From Crocosphaera sp. UHCC 0190 (GTDB lineage: Bacteria; Cyanobacteriota; Cyanobacteriia; Cyanobacteriales; Microcystaceae), in the NCBI RefSeq assembly GCF_034932065.1, contig NZ_JAYGHP010000009.1:1-64000 (forward strand): DNA of 64,000 nt, in the 5' to 3' direction. The notes under the pieces were generated by a model. That model was not told the origin of the DNA and did no database searches. It saw nothing but the letters and a program-made list of their open reading frames with translations. Within the stretch, counting starts at the first letter, position 1. The number at the start of each line of letters is the position of its first letter. Both the position numbers and the translations under genes were made by a program. This document shows positions 35,175 to 43,097 of the stretch, one piece after another.

Positions 35175-35212
35175 TATTAGTAGTCTCTATTCCCTATTCC
35201 CTCAAAAAGTTT

Positions 35213-35596
35213 ATGACTGACTTACAACAAAAAATTAAACAAATTGATGACGAATTTTCTAAACGCCATATTGATCTTGATCCTGGGGGCTATTATATTA
35301 TCTATGTAGATCGAGAAAATCAGTTAATTTGTGCTAAACATTTTACGAATGTAATTAATGATCAAGGGTTAGCAGTTGATCCAGCAACCGGAAAAGTTAT
35401 TCCCGCAAAAGGGAAAGTTAACCGAACGGCTGAAACCCTGTTTAAGGGACGCAGTGCTAAGGAATTATGTATCAAAGTTATTGAAGAAAATCCTGATTGT
35501 CCTATTACTATGTTAGACCATGCTGCCTATTTAGGACGGGAATTTATGAGGGCTGAGATGGCTTTAATTCAGGGAATTGAATATATTCAGGATTAG
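35213..35596 (+). CDS. stand-alone DUF4346 domain protein
   Basis: A 127-residue soluble protein that is essentially one DUF4346 domain. It starts with a short helix (LQQKIKQIDDEF), then IDLDPGGYYIIYVDRENQL, the FKGRSAKELCIKVIEE helix and the C-terminal LDHAAYLGREFMRAEMALIQGIEYIQD region (two neighbouring blocks). DUF4346 occurs elsewhere fused to dihydropteroate-synthase-like proteins of archaea, so a link to pterin or one-carbon chemistry is possible. The same domain pattern ends the thymidylate synthase at 37748-39241. It lies 38 bp after the PBP gene and is followed by a terminator. Confidence 0.82.
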   Translation: MTDLQQKIKQIDDEFSKRHIDLDPGGYYIIYVDRENQLICAKHFTNVINDQGLAVDPATGKVIPAKGKVNRTAETLFKGRSAKELCIKVIEENPDCPITMLDHAAYLGREFMRAEMALIQGIEYIQD

Positions 35597-35619
35597 AAAA
35601 ATTGGAGAGTTTAAGATAT

Positions 35620-35655
35620 AGTCTATAAGCCTAAGTTTATAGGCTATTTTATTTT
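35620..35655 (+). terminator. rho-independent terminator after the DUF4346 gene
   Basis: AGTCTATAA pairs with TTATAGGCT (one G-T wobble; 35620-35628 with about 35637-35645), followed by ATTTTATTTT. It lies 24 bp after the stop codon. Confidence 0.75.
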
Positions 35656-35726
35656 GAATTCTGAATAATCCCATAAATTGTAGTAAAATATAAATTGAAT
35701 CCATCTTTAATTATCCTGAAAAAATC

Positions 35727-36128
35727 ATGGAAATTTACCCCAGTTTAGTGACAGTTGGTGCATTAGCAGTCTATTTCATTATCACCCTTAATGTGGGTCG
35801 TGCTAGATTTAAGTATAATGTTAAACCACCCGCAACAAGCGGTGATCCCAACTTTGAAAGAGCGTTAAGGGTTCAACAAAATACCTTAGAACAGATGATT
35901 TTTTTCCTGCCCTTATTATGGATTTTCTGTTACTATATTAACCCTATTTGGGGATCTGGGGTTGGGGCATTTTGGATTATTGGCCGTATTTTATATGCTT
36001 GGGGATACTATCAAGCTGCCGAAAAAAGAATGATCGGTTTTGCTATTGCTTCTTTAAGTAGTTTGGTATTATTAATTGGTTCATTAGTCGGGATGATTTT
36101 AGTTTTAAGTAAACAATTTTCTGCCTAA
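35727..36128 (+). CDS. MAPEG family membrane protein
   Basis: A 133-residue protein with four membrane helices (about 8-25, 60-80, 82-100 and 108-130). The MAPEG signature is clear: RVQQNTLEQMIFFLPLLW in the second helix region, with FERALR before it, and FWIIGRILYAWGYY in the third. The family includes glutathione S-transferases and peroxidases of eicosanoid metabolism; bacterial members conjugate or reduce lipid hydroperoxides. The exact substrate here is unknown. It has its own space on both sides and a terminator upstream, so it is probably monocistronic. Confidence 0.88.
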   Translation: MEIYPSLVTVGALAVYFIITLNVGRARFKYNVKPPATSGDPNFERALRVQQNTLEQMIFFLPLLWIFCYYINPIWGSGVGAFWIIGRILYAWGYYQAAEKRMIGFAIASLSSLVLLIGSLVGMILVLSKQFSA

Positions 36129-36140
36129 TCTAAAATAATT

Positions 36141-36203
36141 GTCGGGTGGGCAATACTCACCTTTTTTCACAGATATTGTATAGATTAATCAACATTGCCC
36201 ACC
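36141..36203. repeat. GTGGGCAAT-type inverted repeat
   Basis: GGTGGGCAAT (36145-36154) pairs with ATTGCCCACC (36194-36203), a perfect 10 bp, with an inner partial CTCACC copy. It belongs to the family also seen at 49401-49421 and 52845-52865. Confidence 0.6.
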
Positions 36204-36262
36204 ATCTTAAATTCTTGAGTTACACAAAAGATTATATTCAGGATGTACTCATAGATGTTACC

Positions 36263-36292
36263 TGTAGAGTGAATTCATGAATTAACCCTACA
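36263..36292. repeat. palindromic repeat, ATTCATGAAT-type, copy 2
   Basis: GTAGAGTGAATTCATGAATTAACCCTAC: imperfect palindrome with GTAG...CTAC ends, centred on AATTCATGAATT. Confidence 0.6.
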
Positions 36293-36324
36293 AAAACAAA
36301 CCTCAGTTTTAAATTTTAAAAATA

Positions 36325-36951
36325 ATGAAACCATTATTTATTGTTTTAGAAGGAATTGACAAAGCGGGAAAATCCACTCAAGCAGAACTCCTTAAAACCT
36401 ATTTAATTAATCAAGGAAATTCCGCAATTATTAGTTCTGAACCCACAGATGGAGTGATCGGTAAATTAATCCGTGAAGCGATGCAAAGTCAAAGTATTTC
36501 CATCAAAAAACAAGCCAAATTTGATGAACAAATGGCTTACTTGTTTGCTGCGGATAGACACTATCATTTATACAATGATGTCGATGGAGTTTATAAACTT
36601 ATTCAACAGGATAATAGTCATGTGATTGCCACCCGTTACTATTTTTCATCCCTCGCTTATAATTGTAATAATCAGGAAGAATTTGACTTTGTTTATGGAT
36701 TAAATCAACGCTTTCCTAACCCAGATTTAGTTATATATATTGATATTGCTTTAGATGTTGCTTTATTTCGCCTTTATAATTATTCCTATCTCGAAGTTTA
36801 TGAAACCGAAGAAAAATTAAAACAAGTGAGAGAAAATTATCATAAGATTTTTCAAAATTACGATGGTGAAATGTTAAAATTGGACGGACAGAATACAATA
36901 GAGAGTATTCAGCAAGAAATTATTACTTATCTTGAAAAGAATTTTATTTAA
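36325..36951 (+). CDS. tmk: dTMP kinase (thymidylate kinase)
   Basis: Phosphorylates dTMP to dTDP with ATP in the cytosol. A 208-residue P-loop kinase. The P-loop is LEGIDKAGKSTQAE near residue 8, SEPTD is the dTMP-site motif, FAADRHYH is the DR(Y/H) motif near residue 75 and ATRYYFSSLAYN follows. The P-loop reads D-K-A-G-K-S rather than the D-G-A-G-K of most bacterial enzymes, and so resembles eukaryotic and viral thymidylate kinases. The LID region (SYLEVYETEEKLKQVRENYHKIF) lacks the arginine-rich LID of E. coli-type enzymes. It is followed by thymidylate synthase and dCMP deaminase on the same strand. Confidence 0.9.
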   Translation: MKPLFIVLEGIDKAGKSTQAELLKTYLINQGNSAIISSEPTDGVIGKLIREAMQSQSISIKKQAKFDEQMAYLFAADRHYHLYNDVDGVYKLIQQDNSHVIATRYYFSSLAYNCNNQEEFDFVYGLNQRFPNPDLVIYIDIALDVALFRLYNYSYLEVYETEEKLKQVRENYHKIFQNYDGEMLKLDGQNTIESIQQEIITYLEKNFI

Positions 36952-36959
36952 GGTATTCT

Positions 36960-37027
36960 GTAGGGTGGGTTAGACGGGAACAACTTAAAACAAAAACTAT
37001 TTAATTAAATATCCGTCGTAACCCACC
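36960..37027. repeat. GTAGGGTGGGTTA...TAACCCACC repeat, copy 1
   Basis: Terminal arms GGTGGGTTA and TAACCCACC enclose about 50 AT-rich bases. It ends in CCGTCGTAACCCACC and matches the copy at 51495-51561 in both arms and in the ATCC(A/G)TCGTAACCCACC end. Confidence 0.65.
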
Positions 37028-37090
37028 AATGCCAAACCTTAGAAGTAATCATGCTACAATCAATTTAATATTAAATGGGAATAAATAAAT

Positions 37091-37543
37091 ATGAAAGCAG
37101 TTAAAAACCTTTATGAAACTGATTTTAATCTCTGGTTAGAGGAAACAGTTAAATTGCTAAAACAAAAAAAATTAGATCAATTAGATATTGATAACTTAAT
37201 AGAAGAAATTGAAGCAATGGGAAGAAGTGAAAAAAAGGGATTTCGCAGTAATTTAGAGCAATTATTGATGCACCTGTTAAAATGGAAATATCAACCTAAT
37301 AAACGATCAGGAAGTTGGGAATGTTCTATTCTTGAACATCGGAATAGAATTTTAGAAGACTTAGAAGACAGTCCGAGTTTTAACCCGTATTTTGATGATA
37401 TTTTTGACAAGTGTTATCAAAATTCAAGAAAATATGCTAAAGCAGAAACTGGTTTAAATCTTAATACTTTTCCTGAAGTTTGTCCCTTTACTAAAACTGA
37501 AATTTTAACCCCTGACTATCTCCCTGAAGATGACAATAATTAG
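37091..37543 (+). CDS. DUF29 family protein
   Basis: A 150-residue all-helical protein of the DUF29 family, abundant in cyanobacteria. It starts with LYETDFNLWLEETVKLL, followed by LDIDNLIEEIEAMGRSEK and LMHLLKWKYQP, with a C-terminal CPFTKTEIL segment. The function is unknown; members have been noted near mobile or toxin-like genes. It lies between tmk and thymidylate synthase but has its own repeat-bounded flanks, so it may be an insertion into the cluster. A paralogue is at 50241-50708. Confidence 0.88.
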   Translation: MKAVKNLYETDFNLWLEETVKLLKQKKLDQLDIDNLIEEIEAMGRSEKKGFRSNLEQLLMHLLKWKYQPNKRSGSWECSILEHRNRILEDLEDSPSFNPYFDDIFDKCYQNSRKYAKAETGLNLNTFPEVCPFTKTEILTPDYLPEDDNN

Positions 37544-37590
37544 AAAGTATCATAAAACAAAGCTTAATAGGACTTACCCACAGACGCTAT

Positions 37591-37620
37591 GGGTAAAAGT
37601 AATTCATGAATTGCCCCTAC
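37591..37620. repeat. palindromic repeat, ATTCATGAAT-type, copy 3
   Basis: GGTAAAAGTAATTCATGAATTGCCCCTAC: the right arm is complete (AATTGCCCCTAC), the left arm degenerate. Confidence 0.55.
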
Positions 37621-37747
37621 TTAAAACAAAATTACGGCTAGTCATTGATGGGTTAAAATAAATTATAATGAAGCTCATTGGGTTAAAAAATTATGCCATC
37701 TAACCCACCTTACCCCTTAACATTATTGTACAGACTATTGAAAAACT

Positions 37748-39241
37748 ATGACTATTACATCATCTAATTATCAATTTACTTATACCCCCCATTATAAACC
37801 CAATCAATTAATTTGTGGTTATGGACAAACAGCTATTATTACCGGATGGACAGTTAAACAGTCAGTTGCTAAACATTTAAACCCCGAAGATTATGCAGTT
37901 ATTGGTAATTTATATAGTCCAACCAGAGGAATTAGTCCTTTAATTCGTAATTTATTAGCTAATCCTCATGTTAGGTTTTTAGTCATTTTACAAGCAACAA
38001 AAGAAGACAAAAATGCAGGAGGATGTCAATGTTTATTAGACTTTTTACAACAGGGGTTTAGTCAAGGAAAGAGTGATACAGGGAGAGATACATGGGTTAT
38101 TAATTCTGATATTACTGGATATATTGATATTGAAATATCTGCCGATGCGTTAGAAACTTTGCGTCAATCTTTGGAATATAAAGAGGCAAAATTAATCAGT
38201 GAAGCGGTTAATTATATTAAAGAGTTTAGTCATCAAACTAATAAGCAACCTTGGGGAAGTCCTTTAATTTTTCCTCAGTTAGAAACTACTCCAACGGTTT
38301 TACCTGGGCCAAGATATGGCCATCGTATTGAAGGGAAAACTATTGCAGAAACTTGGGTTAAAATATTACATCGAATTAAAACAACCGGAACTATTAGACC
38401 GACAGGTTATGATGGAAAATGGCAAGAATTAATTGACTTAACAGCAGTCATTACTAATGAACCTACTGAGTTTTATTTTCCTGATCCTAATTATTTACCT
38501 ATTGATCGTTCTTTTCTTCAAGAATATATCCCCCAAATCTTAGATGATGCACCTTATACTGAAGGGGTAAAATATACTTATGGTCAACGTTTAAGATCTT
38601 GGTTTAAAAAGGATCAAATTGAACAAGTTATTAATAAATTGATTGGTGAAATTGATGCAGCAAGCGGGGTAATGTCTCTTTGGGATGTTAATGATCATGA
38701 TAAAGGAGGAAGTCCTTGTTTAAATCATATTTGGATGAGAGTTGTGGAGAATGAATTGTCTTTAACTGCTACTTTACGCAGTAATGATATGTTTGCTGCT
38801 TGGCCTGCAAATGCAATGGGTTTAAGAGCATTACAACAACATATTCGTGATGAAATTGCTAAGCGTTCCGACTATAATTTACAGATGGGGCCATTAATTA
38901 CTATTAGTCAAAGCGCACATATTTATGATGATACTTGGGAAAATGTTGATAAATTAATTGCTAATCAATATAATAAAATTATTAGTCAACGAGACTATTT
39001 TGATCCATCAGGTAACTTTTTAATTGAAGTGGAAGATGGGCAAATTATGGTTAAGCAAACAACTCCAGGAAGTGGGGAAATTGTTGCTTGTTATTCTGGC
39101 AAAAATTCGAGCAAGTTAATTCGAGAAATTTGCGCTGCTTCTCCTGCAATACAACCTGATCATATTGGATATTTAGGAATTGAATTACAGAAAGCTTATC
39201 AATGTATTAAGATTGGTAAACAGTATATTCAAGATCAGTAA
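37748..39241 (+). CDS. three-module thymidylate synthase (ThyA superfamily, archaeal-like)
   Basis: A 497-residue protein with three parts. Residues about 20-180 resemble the MtrA/tetrahydromethanopterin S-methyltransferase-like domain (PEDYAVIGNLYSPTRGI, NPHVRFLVILQ). Residues about 190-410 are a ThyA-type core with Cys324 in GGSPCLNHIW, Arg344 and Asp347 in TLRSNDMF and Asn355 in WPANAMGLR. These match the nucleophile, phosphate-binding and dUMP-recognition residues of thymidylate synthase in the archaeal arrangement. Residues 416-497 (DYFDPSGNFLIEVEDG ... DHIGYLGIELQKAYQ ... YIQDQ) look like DUF4346. It should convert dUMP to dTMP; the folate or pterin donor is uncertain. It lies upstream of dCMP deaminase and downstream of dTMP kinase. 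Confidence 0.82.
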   Translation: MTITSSNYQFTYTPHYKPNQLICGYGQTAIITGWTVKQSVAKHLNPEDYAVIGNLYSPTRGISPLIRNLLANPHVRFLVILQATKEDKNAGGCQCLLDFLQQGFSQGKSDTGRDTWVINSDITGYIDIEISADALETLRQSLEYKEAKLISEAVNYIKEFSHQTNKQPWGSPLIFPQLETTPTVLPGPRYGHRIEGKTIAETWVKILHRIKTTGTIRPTGYDGKWQELIDLTAVITNEPTEFYFPDPNYLPIDRSFLQEYIPQILDDAPYTEGVKYTYGQRLRSWFKKDQIEQVINKLIGEIDAASGVMSLWDVNDHDKGGSPCLNHIWMRVVENELSLTATLRSNDMFAAWPANAMGLRALQQHIRDEIAKRSDYNLQMGPLITISQSAHIYDDTWENVDKLIANQYNKIISQRDYFDPSGNFLIEVEDGQIMVKQTTPGSGEIVACYSGKNSSKLIREICAASPAIQPDHIGYLGIELQKAYQCIKIGKQYIQDQ

Positions 39242-39286
39242 TCTTGTGGTTGATTAGAATTATCAGTGCTAGGAGGGCTAACCAGC

Positions 39287-39499
39287 GTGAAAAAAGAAAA
39301 TATTACCAGAGTGTCCCGTCAAGAATGGGCAACAATGAAGGGTCAAACTGATTGGGATAAAGTTAAAGGGATGACCAATGAGGAAATTGAAAAAAATGCC
39401 CTAGAAGATCCAGATAGTCAGCCTATTCCTGACGAAATGTGGGATGATGCCAAAGTTGTTTTTCCTCAACAAAAGACTGTCGATAAATTTTTGCCTTAA
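39287..39499 (+). CDS. small BrnA-like protein
   Basis: About 70 residues: TRVSRQEWATMKGQTDWDKV, then GMTNEEIEKNALEDPDSQPI and DEMWDDAKVVFP. This follows the N-terminal pattern of BrnA antitoxins (TDW..V..MTDEEI, then .D..FW..A.VV.P), but the usual C-terminal ribbon-helix DNA-binding part is absent; the chain ends 10 residues later. No BrnT toxin is adjacent. I chose the GTG at 39287 because AGGAGG (39270-39275) lies 11 bases upstream; a GTG at 39266 would overlap that site. It sits 45 bp after thymidylate synthase and 29 bp before dCMP deaminase, in operon-like spacing. Confidence 0.65.
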   Translation: MKKENITRVSRQEWATMKGQTDWDKVKGMTNEEIEKNALEDPDSQPIPDEMWDDAKVVFPQQKTVDKFLP

Positions 39500-39528
39500 C
39501 CTAAATAACTACCTATTTAAAAATATCA

Positions 39529-40077
39529 ATGACATTTCTAGAAGAACAAAGACCTACCTGGGACGAATACTTTATCATGATAGCTAAATTGGCTGCCACC
39601 AGGTCAACTTGTTTGGCCTTTCCTGTGGGTGCTGTTATCGTCAAAGATAGACAATTATTGGCCACAGGATATAATGGTTCTCCATCAGGTTCGGCACATT
39701 GTACAGCCCAAGGTTTCTGCTATCCTGGGTTAAGTAGTTGTGATGCTTCGAGTAGCTTACCTTCCCGTGCAGTTCATGCAGAAGCAAACGCGATCGCACA
39801 AGCAGCAAAACACGGAATTTCTACCAATGGAGCCGTTATTTATGTTACCTTAGAACCCTGTATTTCTTGTTTGAAATTAATCATTTCTGCGGGTATCAAA
39901 GAGGTTTTTTATGAAACAGAATTCAACAAAGGAGACAAAGTTTTAGTAAGAGATTCTTTCCTCGAAGATGGGTTAGTTACTTTAACTAAAATTAAGTTAT
40001 CAGAAGAAATAGCCAAAAATGCTGCCTTATTTCTTTTAAATACTACCTCCATTGCTAGGGAAAAATTAGACCCTTAA
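39529..40077 (+). CDS. deoxycytidylate deaminase (dCMP deaminase)
   Basis: Deaminates dCMP to dUMP, the substrate of thymidylate synthase. A 182-residue zinc enzyme of the ComEB/dCMP-deaminase family. It opens with RPTWDEYFIMIAKLAATRSTC. The zinc site is HAEANAIAQ (His ligand, catalytic Glu) plus LEPCISCLK (two Cys ligands). YNGSPSG and the CTAQGFCYPG segment are typical of family members. It is the last gene of the plus-strand run and overlaps the end of the opposite trkA-like gene by 4 bp. It is allosterically controlled by dCTP/dTTP in relatives; not testable here. Confidence 0.92.
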   Translation: MTFLEEQRPTWDEYFIMIAKLAATRSTCLAFPVGAVIVKDRQLLATGYNGSPSGSAHCTAQGFCYPGLSSCDASSSLPSRAVHAEANAIAQAAKHGISTNGAVIYVTLEPCISCLKLIISAGIKEVFYETEFNKGDKVLVRDSFLEDGLVTLTKIKLSEEIAKNAALFLLNTTSIAREKLDP

Positions 40078-40763
40078 ATTGGTAATCTTTGAATATCTTT
40101 ATTATTACCAATAACTACCATGACTAAATCTTTATTAAGTTTTTCTTGAGGTTCAGGATTAATCTTAAATTTATCTTCTTTCCCAATTGCTAAAACACTA
40201 ATTCGATAACGACTCCGAAGTTTTAATTCTTCGATACTTTTCCCATGAAATTCTTCAGGAATACGAGTTTCAACAATACTATGATCGGGATCAAGATCGA
40301 ACCTTTCTAAGATAGCAGGTTTCGTCAATTTATAGGCTAATTCACAACCCGCATCATATTCAGGAAAAACCACCATATCAGCCCCAACTCGCTTTAATAG
40401 TTTACCATGAATATCAGAGGATGCTTTAGCAATAACGTGTTTAACACCACCTTCCTTTGCATTTAAAGTTGTAATAATACTTTCCTCTAAATAGTTGCCA
40501 ATGGCAATAATTACCGTATCAAATTCAAAGATTCCTGCTTCTTTTAAAGCATTGGGTTTAGTAGAATCTAATTCAATAGCACTAGAGGCCATTTTTTCTG
40601 CTAAAACCTGCGCCACTAGAGACTCTTTAATATCAGTTCCTAACACTTCATACCCCAGTTTATGAAGGGTTTGGCAAACAGCACGTCCAAAACGTCCTAA
40701 ACCAATGACAGCAAATTGACGACTTTCTTGACGAAGACTACCTAAAAATTTTAAGGATTTCAA
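40074..40763 (-). CDS. ktrA: K+ uptake regulatory subunit, KtrA/TrkA-N family
   Basis: A 229-residue cytosolic RCK protein. An N-terminal Rossmann domain (FAVIGLGRFGRAVCQTLHKLG, then EVLGTDIKES) binds nucleotide, and a TrkA-C domain (about 150-229; IVETRIPEEFHGKSIEELKLRSRY) follows. It gates the KtrB pore in response to ATP/ADP or NAD(H). It is encoded 102 bp downstream of ktrB on the same strand, as one transport unit. In Synechocystis the Ktr system is the main Na+-dependent K+ uptake route for osmotic adaptation. Confidence 0.9.
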   Translation of the reverse strand: MKSLKFLGSLRQESRQFAVIGLGRFGRAVCQTLHKLGYEVLGTDIKESLVAQVLAEKMASSAIELDSTKPNALKEAGIFEFDTVIIAIGNYLEESIITTLNAKEGGVKHVIAKASSDIHGKLLKRVGADMVVFPEYDAGCELAYKLTKPAILERFDLDPDHSIVETRIPEEFHGKSIEELKLRSRYRISVLAIGKEDKFKINPEPQEKLNKDLVMVVIGNNKDIQRLPI

Positions 40764-40865
40764 ATTAACCCCCCTATCTTCATTTTAAAACTTATAATTA
40801 CTTGCTTATTTTTCATGTTTATGGTATGAGAATTACTTTTTGATCGAGATGATTAGGGTGAGTAA

Positions 40866-42230
40866 TTATCCCACAAGCAAAGTTTCTTCAGGATATTGAA
40901 TTACCCTCGGACGACTATCACCCACAATCGCCGCCATTAACAAGAGAACTCCTACCCTTCCAGTATACATGGTTAGGACTAATAAAAGTTGAGAGAATGG
41001 GGAAAGACTAGCAGTAATTCCCGTTGAAAGTCCCACAGTCGCAAAAGCAGAAATCACCTCAAATAAGACTTGGAGAGAGTTAAAATTAACCTCAAAAAAA
41101 TCAGGGTTTAAACTTGCTTCAATGAAGGAAATAGAAAAGGTGATTAAAACAACAAGATTGGTTGAACCAAAGACCACAGCAACAGCCTTTAATACTAAGG
41201 AAATAGGAACTTCTCGCTTATACATTACCACTTCATCATTGCCTCGTAAAACTGAGCGAGTGCAGTCACTTAAAATGCGAAGGGTTGTCGTTTTAATGCC
41301 GCCACCCGTACCGCTAGGACTCGCTCCAACAAACATTAATCCCATGGTAATAAATAATCCAGCGATAGTCATTTGACTAATATCAATGCTGTTAAAACCT
41401 GCTGTTCTTGTGGTCACAGATTGAAACCAAGCAGCTAATAGTTTATCTTTAAAATTGAGGGGGGCTAAGGTATCAGTATTATTATATTCAATTAATAAAA
41501 AAACAATAGTTCCAGAAATCAATAATAGTAGAGTGGTACTGGTGACAACTTTAAAATTAAGGGAAAAAATCATTCTTTCTTGTTTTTGGGTAATTTTATG
41601 AGACAAAAACAAATACATTTCAATAATAACTTGATAGCCAATTCCTCCAAAAATAATTAGCATTGTAATGGCAAAATTAATTGAAAATGAGCTTTGATAA
41701 CTCACTAAACTATCTTTTAATAGTGCGAATCCTGCATTATTCCAAGCACTTATACTATGAAAAACAGCAAACCAAAGTGCCTCTAAAGTTTCATGTTTTT
41801 GTGAAAATTCATTCAACATAATAATTGCTCCTGCCAACTCAAACAGCAGAGTTGTGGCAATAATGGAACGAATTAAACTCTGACTATTTCCTTGAAGAAA
41901 AGGGCGATCAAAAGATTCTTTAATGGCTAATTTTTGCCGCAAATCAAAGCGTCTTCCCACCAGTAAAATTAAAAATGTGGTTGTAGTCATATAACCTAAC
42001 CCACCCACTTGAATTAAAAGCATTATAATCAGTTGACCCCAAAAGGAAAAATAAGTCCCCGTATCAACCACAATTAACCCCGTGACACAGACAGCAGAAG
42101 TCGAGGTAAATAAAGCAATAATCGGATTTGTCCAACTCCCATCATGGCTGGAAAATGGTAACATTAATAGTAAGGTTCCCACAGCAATTACCGCCAGAAA
42201 ACCCAAACAAATCGTCCGAGCAATCGTCAT
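40866..42230 (-). CDS. ktrB: Na+-dependent K+ transporter, KtrB/TrkH family
   Basis: A 454-residue pore subunit with four TM-pore-TM repeats. The four filter regions, each with a central glycine, are TSTSAVCVTGLIVVD, ISAWNNAGFALL, VTTRTAGFNSID and SAFATVGLSTGIT. FGGIGYQVI and GGLGYMTTTTF precede pores two and one. The length matches KtrB rather than the longer TrkH. It forms a complex with the KtrA-like protein encoded next to it. It imports K+ across the plasma membrane, usually coupled to Na+. Confidence 0.93.
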   Translation of the reverse strand: MTIARTICLGFLAVIAVGTLLLMLPFSSHDGSWTNPIIALFTSTSAVCVTGLIVVDTGTYFSFWGQLIIMLLIQVGGLGYMTTTTFLILLVGRRFDLRQKLAIKESFDRPFLQGNSQSLIRSIIATTLLFELAGAIIMLNEFSQKHETLEALWFAVFHSISAWNNAGFALLKDSLVSYQSSFSINFAITMLIIFGGIGYQVIIEMYLFLSHKITQKQERMIFSLNFKVVTSTTLLLLISGTIVFLLIEYNNTDTLAPLNFKDKLLAAWFQSVTTRTAGFNSIDISQMTIAGLFITMGLMFVGASPSGTGGGIKTTTLRILSDCTRSVLRGNDEVVMYKREVPISLVLKAVAVVFGSTNLVVLITFSISFIEASLNPDFFEVNFNSLQVLFEVISAFATVGLSTGITASLSPFSQLLLVLTMYTGRVGVLLLMAAIVGDSRPRVIQYPEETLLVG

Positions 42231-42341
42231 AGTATGTTAGAATCATGTTATTAGACTGATTGACCTATCACCTTACCATAGGATCAACCCTAATCAACCA
42301 CTAAACTTTAGTTTGGCGGCTCAAAAAAGAAATGATTCAGC

Positions 42342-42908
42342 TTAAATAGAGTTATCTGACCCGTGATGAGTTAAGGTTAAATAGGAAGCAGGAGAAAGGT
42401 CAGGTTCGGAAGCTTGAGAACCAGCTTTAGACCATTGGGCAATGCTAGATGGGGGTGTTTCTTCCTGAAGTTGATGAAGGGTAGCGACGAAATCTTTAAT
42501 ACCTTGAAACCGGCCATAAACAGAGGCAAAACGAATGTAAGCAACCTCATTTTCTTGCCGTAGATATTTCAACACTAACTCTCCAATTTCTTGACTGCTC
42601 ACTTCTCGTTGGGGACGCTGTTGTAGTTGTGCTTCAATATCATCCACAATGGTTTCAAGACGCTGATGAGAAATTCCTGTTTTTTCACAAGCTCTCACCA
42701 TTCCCCGCAGAAGTTTCGAGGAATCAAAAGATTCTTTTTTGCCATCATGTTTAATAACAGTAATGGGAACAAATTCAATACGCTCATAAGTGGTAAAGCG
42801 ATGTTTACACTTTAAACATTCCCGACGACGACGAATACTTTGTCCACCTTCAGAAGAACGAGATTCTAAAACACGACTATTGGTATGCTGACAATAGGGA
42901 CATTCCAT
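42342..42908 (-). CDS. nrdR: transcriptional repressor NrdR
   Basis: Represses ribonucleotide reductase genes when dATP and ATP are bound. A 188-residue protein with an N-terminal zinc ribbon (MECPYCQHTNSRVLESR ... CLKCKHRFTTYE) and an ATP-cone domain (about 48-138; VIKHDGKKESFDSSKLLRG, EVAYIRFASVYGRF). About 35 C-terminal residues beyond the cone are Ser-rich, a tail longer than in E. coli NrdR. It lies downstream of psbT on the same strand, a common cyanobacterial neighbourhood, but separated by 189 bp with a large hairpin. Confidence 0.95.
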   Translation of the reverse strand: MECPYCQHTNSRVLESRSSEGGQSIRRRRECLKCKHRFTTYERIEFVPITVIKHDGKKESFDSSKLLRGMVRACEKTGISHQRLETIVDDIEAQLQQRPQREVSSQEIGELVLKYLRQENEVAYIRFASVYGRFQGIKDFVATLHQLQEETPPSSIAQWSKAGSQASEPDLSPASYLTLTHHGSDNSI

Positions 42909-42974
42909 AAGACTATCCGTAGCAACGGAAAATTAGGAGGGAGGAGAGTAAGACGAAAATTCAAAATTCAACGG

Positions 42975-43052
42975 AGTAACAAAAAATACAAGAGTCTGAG
43001 CCGTTTTTATTCTCCTGCTTGAAATCAAATCAGGAAAATAGTCGCGGCTCAG
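42975..43052 (-). terminator. hairpin between psbT and nrdR, likely psbT terminator
   Basis: On the minus strand CTGAGCCG (43052-43045) pairs with CGGCTCAG (43003-42996), a perfect 8 bp. It encloses an inner CCTG/CAGG stem. About 9 bases later comes TATTTTTTG. The loop is long for a terminator, so processing or a regulatory role is also possible. Confidence 0.5.
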
Positions 43053-43097
43053 AGGTATATTAAAGGGGTTAACTTTAATTGAATTGATAATCGAAAT

